In this document: positions 57,457 to 64,000 of the stretch, in pieces | Position numbering within the stretch: the first letter of the stretch is position 1 | Layout: every line of letters starts with the position of its first letter | NCBI GenBank assembly: GCA_900491605.1 | Contig: UESW01004772.1 | Coordinates: forward strand, 389,064 to 453,063 | DNA from: Calamus simplicifolius | Taxonomy: Eukaryota > Streptophyta > Magnoliopsida > Arecales > Arecaceae | DNA: 64,000 nucleotides | Reading direction: 5' to 3' | Translations under genes and position numbers: made by a program | The notes under the pieces: model-generated | The model's database searches: none | What the model was told of the DNA's origin: nothing | The model's input: only the letters and a program-made list of their open reading frames with translations

Positions 57457-59121
57457 TCTAAGGATCAGAACTTTCTTCTTTTCTAGAAATTGCTAGATTT
57501 TCATTCCATCTTCTTATTCTGTTTTGCATTTGCTCAACATATAAAGTTTTCATGCCACCCTGAAATGCATGTGCATTAATGGTGCAAATGTTGCTATGAT
57601 CATCAATTGGGCCCAAGATTTAAGGGGAAAAGATTATGGTTTGAATACTTATTATTTTTCTTGGGCAAAATATTAACATTGCTGCAATGCTTTAAGTTAT
57701 ATTTCATAAGTTGATCATTTTACCGTTGAAAGGGATTGTTGTGCTATGTTGCTTTAAAAGAGTTAGTTGATACACACCATTTTTCTTCTTCCTTACTAAT
57801 TTTTGTTAAATATATGGTAAAATGAATGCTCAGTTTATCTTCACCATCAGACAGTTAAGTGCTCATGCACATACATGGACAGAAATTGGTGTAACAAATC
57901 TTGGTTATTAAATAGATTGGGCAATCATGGTCATGTACTTAGCCTATAATAAAAGCGACTGTCCAGCTATCTCTGCAATTTGCTATGCAATTGTTTTAGT
58001 ACAAACAATCATTATTTGGTTTATCTGCTTTATTTGTACTATCAGATTTTAAAACATTTTGATATGCCTCGGGCGATATATGGTGAGCATAAAATATACT
58101 AAACTGATAAATAAAACATAACAAAAATAATAACATATGACATTGTTGTCTTATTCTAAATGTTAGACACTGTTGAGCTTCCTTTGTCTTCTGACTTGTT
58201 AGAGGTTGAAGCTTGGATCTTGGTTTGTGGGCATGTGTTTTGTTCAACATGTCAGAGGCTTCTTTCTATTTACCGAACATTCACATGTTTTATTATATGT
58301 ATATAAATACATACGCATTTATACATGTATGCATATAGGTACACAGACATGTGCAAATCAGGTGGGACTTGTCACATCTTAGTGCCCAAGTACATATGTA
58401 ATATGTATACTTATTCTCTCCTCAAGTTGGTGTAGTAACTAACAAAGCTAACAAATATAAAGCTGAAGTGCTAATCAGAAAGTGAATTACTTTGTTCACT
58501 GGATATATGGACAAGGGGTGAAGTCATCAAACAGGTGGTTAACCATTCAGCATGCAAACAAAGCCTTATTGAAAAACACACATGCTTGCACTTGTGCACA
58601 TGATATATGCATGCTTGTATATAGATATATTTTATATCATTTTATTATTTAACTTTCAAGTGCAGCTACTAGTATATATATTTGCATTCTTACATAAATG
58701 CAAAAGTTTTTCTGTTCTAGATAAGTATTTTCTAGTATAGTGATCAATATTTAATATCTCCTTGTTGTGTTGAAGTTGCTAGACAAAAGTGACAGCATTG
58801 GGCAAATACTTATTGCTTACCTACTATTGTGAATCTTTTATATTACCAAATGGCAAAGAATGGATGAATTTGGATGATGTGATAAGGCATGTCATATAAA
58901 TTCTCTATTTTGAGTCTCTTGATATATATACCATGAGATTTAATAAAAGTTTTTATAATTTACTAAATAATCTCATGACTGTTGGAATATCCAACTTATT
59001 GTTTACCTTATATTGGATATTCAATTCTAATATATCTTTGCCTGATTCTCTTATTTGAGGTCTAGTCCAAAAATAATATTATCTCTTTGGAATTTGCCGA
59101 AAAGATTTTGACAGGCTAATT
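57457..59121 (+). other. Intergenic or intronic sequence with a possible RING-type exon
   Basis: 58167 onward follows a good acceptor (tcttattctaaatgttag|) and reads LPLSSDLLEVEAWILVCGHV then FCSTCQRLL. The CxHxxCxxC spacing is that of the middle of a RING finger. No partner exon with the first CxxC was found, and no clear donor. The rest of this stretch has no supported gene. Confidence 0.35.
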
Positions 59122-60513
59122 TGTTGGTCCAGATAGCAACCCAAGAGGGGGGGGGGGGGTGAATTGGGTTTTTCAAAAATTAAACTCTTTTGAATATATA
59201 ACCCCCAAGCGGAAATAAAAACTTAGATTCACAGATTTAAACTAAGCAACTATAAGTGAAGAGTTGAAGATAAAGAGACAATCACGGCAAACACAAGATT
59301 TTATAGTGGTTCGGTGTACCTACACCTACGTCCACTCCCAAGTACCTCTTGGGTCCACACTATAATCAAACTGATTACAGCAGAGTTGTTTTGCAAGCTC
59401 ACAACTCAAACTTGTTGTTTTCCCGGGCGCACAACGAACCCAGCTGGTTTTCAAGGCTCACCAGCACAAAACCTAAAACCACAAGCAAATGCTTGCACAA
59501 GGCTAACTGCCTCAACTGAATCAATCACCAGATTGACCCAGCAAACAATGTAATGAGTTTACAAAAGCAAACTGCTCCTTCAATGAGCAAATATACAATA
59601 ATGAAACAATAAATAGAGATTAGGAACCAAAGCCTGATTCGAAGATCTTGGTGGCTTCTTCCTTCTCTTCCTTTGAATGGATCTTCCTTTGGATATGCTC
59701 TTGAGGTTCAGAAGATTGAAAAACTAGGGCTTCTCCCTTCTTTTGAGATTTCTTCTAAGTAGAACAGCAAAGGCTTGGAATCTCTTTCTCTTGGGGATGA
59801 GTATGATCTTTCCTTACAGGTTTTCCCTCTTTTCTTTTCTGATAGATCTCAAGGATTTTCTCTATTCTTTTCTTTTTGCCTCTTTCTTGATTTTCTTCTC
59901 TTTTTTGGGATGCAATCACCCTCTTCTTATAGATTCGATTAATCCATAAATAGTGCAAAACTATCCGTTAGAAGCAAGTGAAAAAGGATTAGATCCATAA
60001 ATAACAATAGCCGTTGGGATTAAAATTGATAAAGTTAAAGTTTAGAGTCGTTCTGACAGTTCTGGAGCCGTGTCTGACATTCTGGAGTCGGCTCTAACTT
60101 TTCTGGAGTCGGCTCTAACTCGAAATAATTTAATCCGCTCGATCTGGAGTCGTCTCTGACTTTTCTGGGGTCGACACAAAATTCTTCTGGAGTCGACTCT
60201 AACAGTCCGGGAGTCGACTCTAAGTCGTGGCCTGAAAATCCAACGTTCTGTTGTTTCTGATAGAGTCGGCTCTCACAGTCCCGGAGTCGACTCTAAGTCC
60301 GTGCCGTTTTGCGGAGTCGGCTCTGCGATTCCATGTGTCGACTCTAATGTCTGCAGTCTTACCTTGACATTAGATTCAAACCAGAACTTGATTTTCCTTC
60401 TGATTTTGATCATAAATAGACTTATAAACTGAAAGACTTAATCAAAATCATTAGTAACAAATGTTATACTCAAATAGTTTTGTTAATCATCAAAATCATC
60501 AATTGGGTCAACA
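59122..60513 (-). repeat. 3' LTR of the SIRE-type element
   Basis: On the minus strand it starts TGTTGACCCAATTGATG right after the purine tract and ends GGACCAACA (plus strand tgttggtcc at 59122). It includes a G run of about 14 (59142-59158) and the repeated GAGTCG motifs at 60050-60345. Confidence 0.8.
60050..60345. repeat. GAGTCG(A/G)CTC motif cluster in the LTR
   Basis: About nine copies of ctggagtcggctctaac or gagtcgactctaa with spacers of 15-40 bases. gagtcgactc is itself a near-perfect palindrome. The same motif is repeated in the spacer at 62605-62820. Confidence 0.85.
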
Positions 60514-60530
60514 ATCTCCCCCTTTTTGAT
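60514..60530 (-). other. Polypurine tract of the SIRE-type element
   Basis: Minus strand aaaaagggggagat immediately before TGTTGACCC. A typical plus-strand primer of plant copia elements. Confidence 0.8.
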
Positions 60531-61232
60531 GATGACAAAAACTTTGAGTATATGCATTAAAGAAATTCATTTGAATTGATTTAAAGCTTAGAGACTTTGT
60601 AATAGAGAATTTGATGCCAACATTTAAAATGAATAAAACATGACATCAATCAAAATGATTCAACTTTTATATGGAGAAATTTATTATTAAGCTCCCCCTG
60701 CATTGAATAACTCCCCCTATGTAGATAGACTGAATTTTTTAAAAAAATTCATTCTTTCTATTCTCAGAACATTCTTCATTGTCTTTCTCTTTCTTTTTAT
60801 GCATTATACACTCTTAAAAATTCTCTTTCCTTTTTATGCATTACACACTCATCTCTCCCCCTTTTTTGTTATCAACAATAAGGTGAGTTTTAAAAGCAAA
60901 TAAGGAATGTTATCAAAGCGAGGATGTTGGTTCGAATAATAGATTGACATTCATTGGCATTCAATCAAAGACAAATTTGTAATCAAAGTGTAATATTCAT
61001 TCAACCATTTGTACTCCAAAACAAGATCTATTACATGTATAAAAAAAACATAAGTCCTATATACATGCTAAGAAATAAAACAAGAAATCCTAAGATACAA
61101 CCTAGGATCAAATATGCTTGTACACTATTTTCTTTAGATGTCCGATCATCTCCATAACATCATCTTTTTGGGTTTTCTTAAAGCTTTCAAGACATGCTTC
61201 AATCTGAGAAACGGCAAGGTCAATATCTTTCT
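60531..61232. other. Non-coding tail between extra ORF and polypurine tract
   Basis: AT-rich; contains several 'ctccccct' purine-tract-like pieces (60691-60715, 60855-60865) read as agggggag on the minus strand, perhaps older or secondary polypurine tracts. No coding domain. Confidence 0.55.
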
Positions 61233-62515
61233 TTAGTTGACTTGTAGCATGAAGATATTTTCCAGAACCGTCAGCAATCCCTTCCATCCTTTCAAAAATA
61301 CTATGAAGATCAGTACTAAAGGATTCGACAGAATTGCTAAGGAGAAGGAAATCATGTCGAGTCTTGAATTTATCTCATCTTTTAGTTGATTGAACTCTTC
61401 TCTTAATTTACACATATCATTTGTTCTCACTGTCATACTCAGCAAGTAAAGCCCTGAGCTGACCAATTTGCTCCTCAGAAAATCTTTCTGATGCCATTGC
61501 TGACTGATGTGGAGGTTGAGAGCTTGGTCCAGCTTCTGAGGGTCCAGCAGGTGGTCCAGTAGAAGGTCCAGCAGAAGGTCCAGCAGAAGATGGTCCAGCA
61601 GAAGGTCCAGGAAAGTCTTCTCCTCTGACTTCCTCAACTCTAATCTCCTCAGCTCTGGCCTCATGTCCTCTTTTAATCCAGTTTCCATTCTCTTTTCTAA
61701 AGCCCATTCGATGAATAGTAGAGACACTATAATAATCTGTATGTCTTAACTTCCTTAGTGGCTCATTGTCCATTATAAGAACACCTTGGCTTCTGAAAAC
61801 TAAAGTTAAAATCATACCGTATGGCAATGTTGATCTTTTCTTAGTAGCAGCCTCCGCCATATAGCCTATCATCATCTCAGCAAGATTTAAGGGTCTACCA
61901 GTGAGTATGCAGTCCATTAATAAAACGTCTCGCTCCGAGACATACTCAAATCTTCCGATTTTAGGAAAAAGAATCCTCCACAGATATTGTGAAGCAGTCT
62001 GAGTTCTAAATTAAGTTGGTTTGCTAAAATTTCCTCAAACTCAGAGACTTCTCTTCCTAACATCCTTGATAGAGCTCCTCCTCTATCTTCATGATGATAT
62101 TCAATAAGTCCAACAGTAGGCATTTCCAATAAATTTCCAAGATATTCGGCTGTGATGACTACTTTTGTTCCTCTTACACACTTACTAATCCTCCCTCTCC
62201 TCTACTTAAATCATTATAAAACTCTCTTACTAGGGCGGGGTAGGTAGGAATATCCAAAGAGCAGACCTTCTCCCATCCCATTTCTTGCAATAATCGCCCA
62301 ATAGCAAAGCCTTCGGAAGTAAAAAAGTTGAAATCGACTTTCCTTCCGGTTGTAATGGCCTTACCGGCTAATTGGTCGACTTTTGGAGAAGATGGTGAGG
62401 GTGGAGAGTCGTCTTGGGTGGCGGATGAAGAAGATGACGAAGGTTGCCTCCGATTTGAACGGCGCTTCGTCGGAATAGTCGAACCACCAATGGTAGCACG
62501 CCTTTTGGGAGCCAT
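61233..62515 (-). pseudogene. Extra 3' ORF of the SIRE-type element (plant transposon protein domain)
   Basis: The minus-strand start at 62515 gives MAPKRRATIGG and a basic, serine-rich region, then VDFNFFTSEGFAIGRLLQEM and DIPTYPALVREFYNDL. After a frame shift near 62180 it continues GTKVVITAEYLGNLLEMPTV and, after another near 61990, DVLLMDCILTGRPLNLAEMM and STLPYGMILTLVF. The C-terminal part has a Gly/Pro/Ser repeat (PGPSAGPSSAGPSAGPS, 61600-61530) and a last charged stretch. The layout matches the 'putative plant transposon protein' domain found in many SIRE-like extra ORFs, sometimes called env-like by position. No clear signal peptide or transmembrane segment is visible. Its role is unknown. 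Confidence 0.75.
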
Positions 62516-62604
62516 TGGATTCGATTGGACAGAGTAATCAAGGGTTTTGAGGGATTTGGAGGGTTTGGAATCAGGCTTGAGAATAGTTTAGGAGACGATA
62601 GAAA

Positions 62605-62820
62605 TCATTTGGGGTCGACTCCGCCCTTTTTATTTTGACCTAGTTCCACTTAGAGTCGACTCCCGAAAACGAGGTGTCGGCTCCGAACCAGAGAATCTGT
62701 CAGCGCCCGAATTAGAGTCGGCTCTACAGAAGCCAGAGTCGGCTCTAATTGCCCAGACAGAACATCAAAATAAGAAGGTGTCGACTCCACAAACTGAAGG
62801 TGTCGACTCCACAATAGTTT
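62605..62820. repeat. GAGTCG motif cluster between pol and the extra ORF
   Basis: About eight copies of gagtcggctct, gtcgactcc or gtgtcgactccaca, the same motif family as in the LTR. They lie just upstream (on the minus strand) of the extra ORF start at 62515. Confidence 0.85.
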
Positions 62821-63007
62821 CAGAGAAAAATCAGATTTTCAAGGATCTGAAACTGATCAAATTAATCAACAAACTCTAGATAAGTGTTCCTTAACAATTG
62901 GGGAAACAATAAATCAACTTTCTAGATAAATTTCCTTATTGAACATTGAGGATTTTCAAGAAATTATAGAATTCTAGATAGTTGTTGTCCTTAGGAGTTT
63001 CAGAAAA

Positions 63008-64000
63008 TTATTCTAAAGGATCACAAACTCCTAATTCTCCTCTAAGATAGCAAAATCTCTCCTCACTCAAAGGTTTGGTAAAGATATCAGCTAATTGATC
63101 ATTAGTATTAACATATTCAAGACAAACATCTTTGTTGGTTACATGTTCTCTAATAAAGTGATGTCTAATTTCAATGTGTTTAGTTCTTGAATGTTGAATT
63201 GGATTTTTAGTTAGATTGATAGCACTAGTATTATCACATTTAATAGGTATTTTATCAAGTGTGATACCATAATCTTCAAGTTGTCGCTTAATCCAAAGGA
63301 TTTGAGCACAGCAACTTCCAGCTGCAACATACTCTGCCTCAGCAGTGGATAATGCAACCGAATTTTGCTTCTTGCTAAACCAAGAGATTAAGTTACTTCC
63401 TAAAAGTTGGCATACCCCACTTGTACTCTTTCTATCTAACTTACAACCAGCATAGTCAGAATCAGAATAAGCAATCAATTTTAAGGTTGAGTCTCTAGAA
63501 TACCATAATCCTACATTTTTAGTTCCATTTAAGTATCTAAAGATTCTTTTAACAGCAAGTAAATGTGATTCCTTAGGATTAGATTGATATCTTGCACATA
63601 AGCAGACAGAAAACATGATATCTGGCCTACTTGCAGTTAGATAAAGAAGTGATCCAATCATACCTCTGTAATGCTTTTGATCTACTTTCTTACCTACTTC
63701 ATCCTTGTCCAGCTTGCATGAGGGACTCATTGGTGTACCAAGAGGTTTAGCAGATTCCATACCAAATTTCTTGAGTATTTCCTTTGTATACTTTGTTTGG
63801 TTAATGAAAATTCCCGCTTTCTCTTGTTTGATTTGAAGTCCAAGGAAGAAGTTTAGTTCTCCCATCATGCTCATCTCGAATTCTCCCTGCATTAGCTTAG
63901 CAAATTCTTGACAAAGAAGATTGTTAGTAGCACCAAATATAATGTCATCAACATAAATTTGAACGATTAATAAATCCTTTCCTTTTCTTTTTAAAAACAA
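63008..64000 (-). CDS. SIRE-type pol, RT and RNase H end (partial)
   Basis: Open for all 330 visible codons, entering from the right edge. RT: IVQIYVDDIIFGATNN (YVDD active site), FLGLQIKQ, KYTKEILKKFGM. Connection: TPMSPSCKLDKDE, MIGSLLYLTASRPDI. RNase H: IAYSDSDYAGCKLDRKSTSG, STAEAEYVAAGSCCAQILWI, IKCDNTSAINLTKNPIQHSR, TKHIEIRHHFIREHV. Stop at 63008. Copies element RNA into DNA and degrades the template. No lesion is visible here, in contrast to the broken extra ORF. Confidence 0.93.
   Translation of the reverse strand: MFLKRKGKDLLIVQIYVDDIIFGATNNLLCQEFAKLMQGEFEMSMMGELNFFLGLQIKQEKAGIFINQTKYTKEILKKFGMESAKPLGTPMSPSCKLDKDEVGKKVDQKHYRGMIGSLLYLTASRPDIMFSVCLCARYQSNPKESHLLAVKRIFRYLNGTKNVGLWYSRDSTLKLIAYSDSDYAGCKLDRKSTSGVCQLLGSNLISWFSKKQNSVALSTAEAEYVAAGSCCAQILWIKRQLEDYGITLDKIPIKCDNTSAINLTKNPIQHSRTKHIEIRHHFIREHVTNKDVCLEYVNTNDQLADIFTKPLSEERFCYLRGELGVCDPLE

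Larger units (their letters stand above)
59122..64000 (-). mobile_element. SIRE-type Ty1/copia element, minus strand, cut by the window edge
   Basis: Reading on the minus strand from the right edge: RT/RNase H end of pol (64000-63008), a spacer, an extra ORF (62515-61233), a polypurine tract (60530-60514) and the 3' LTR (60513-59122). An extra ORF between pol and the 3' LTR is characteristic of SIRE/Maximus copia elements. The 5' LTR, gag and most of pol lie beyond the window. The 5 bases after the 3' LTR are taatt on the plus strand (59117-59121). Confidence 0.87.

Noticed and set aside
61233..62515. Envelope protein gene
   Set aside because: Position alone would suggest it, but no signal peptide, transmembrane segment or fusion-like region was seen.
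1..64000. tRNA, rRNA or snRNA genes
   Set aside because: Looked for by eye; no convincing cloverleaf boxes or rRNA text were seen, only the tRNA-complementary primer sites.

Overview
The window looks like nuclear DNA from a flowering plant, probably a monocot. Nearly all recognisable coding sequence is transposon-derived, and the few host genes are seven-exon plant terpene synthase (TPS) copies and a kinesin fragment. A palm is possible, but the species cannot be fixed from sequence alone. No bacterial operons, rRNA, tRNA or CRISPR were seen. I ran no searches; family names come from motifs and exon structure read directly.

Layout. 1-7035: one complete Ty1/copia element (LTRs 214-744 and 6517-7030, 5-bp target duplication tattc) sitting in what looks like an intron of a kinesin-8-like gene fragment (7112-7480). 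7555-8581: TPS fragment A, cut by a CACTA transposon end (8582-9265). 9428-21518: a degenerate Ty3/gypsy element of the Tat type, with dual RNase H, a ~140-bp tandem array after pol and an antisense gene with its own TATA box. Its 3' LTR is cut and fused to the 3' part of a second copia element (21519-25106). 27724-31040: TPS copy B, all seven exons present with family-like lengths and splice sites, but with four small frame breaks and one nonsense codon. 31228-31805: a MITE just upstream of B. 34555-35513: a gypsy solo LTR. 37670-39005: TPS fragment C.

39110-52360: a 13.25-kb CACTA (En/Spm) transposon with matching CACTACAAG termini and a 3-bp aaa duplication. It carries TNPA-like and TNP2-like genes on the minus strand, the latter missing most of its catalytic middle, plus palindromes with mutually exclusive pairing, hairpin-rich GC modules and a 3.5-kb minisatellite of about 41 copies of an ~86-bp GATC-rich unit.

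54178-56794: TPS copy D, with a 710-bp hAT-like element in an intron that carries telomere-like repeats, then a copia LTR (56795-57456) replacing the rest of exon 3. 59122-64000: a minus-strand SIRE-type copia element that runs off the right edge, with its LTR, extra 3' ORF and RT/RNase H.

Together: an ancestral array of TPS genes, all on the minus strand, was duplicated and then taken apart by nested insertions and deletions. No host gene in the window looks intact. The best candidates for undescribed biology are inside the big CACTA element (minisatellite, palindrome switch, GC modules), the antisense gene of the gypsy element, and the hAT-like element with telomere-like repeats.
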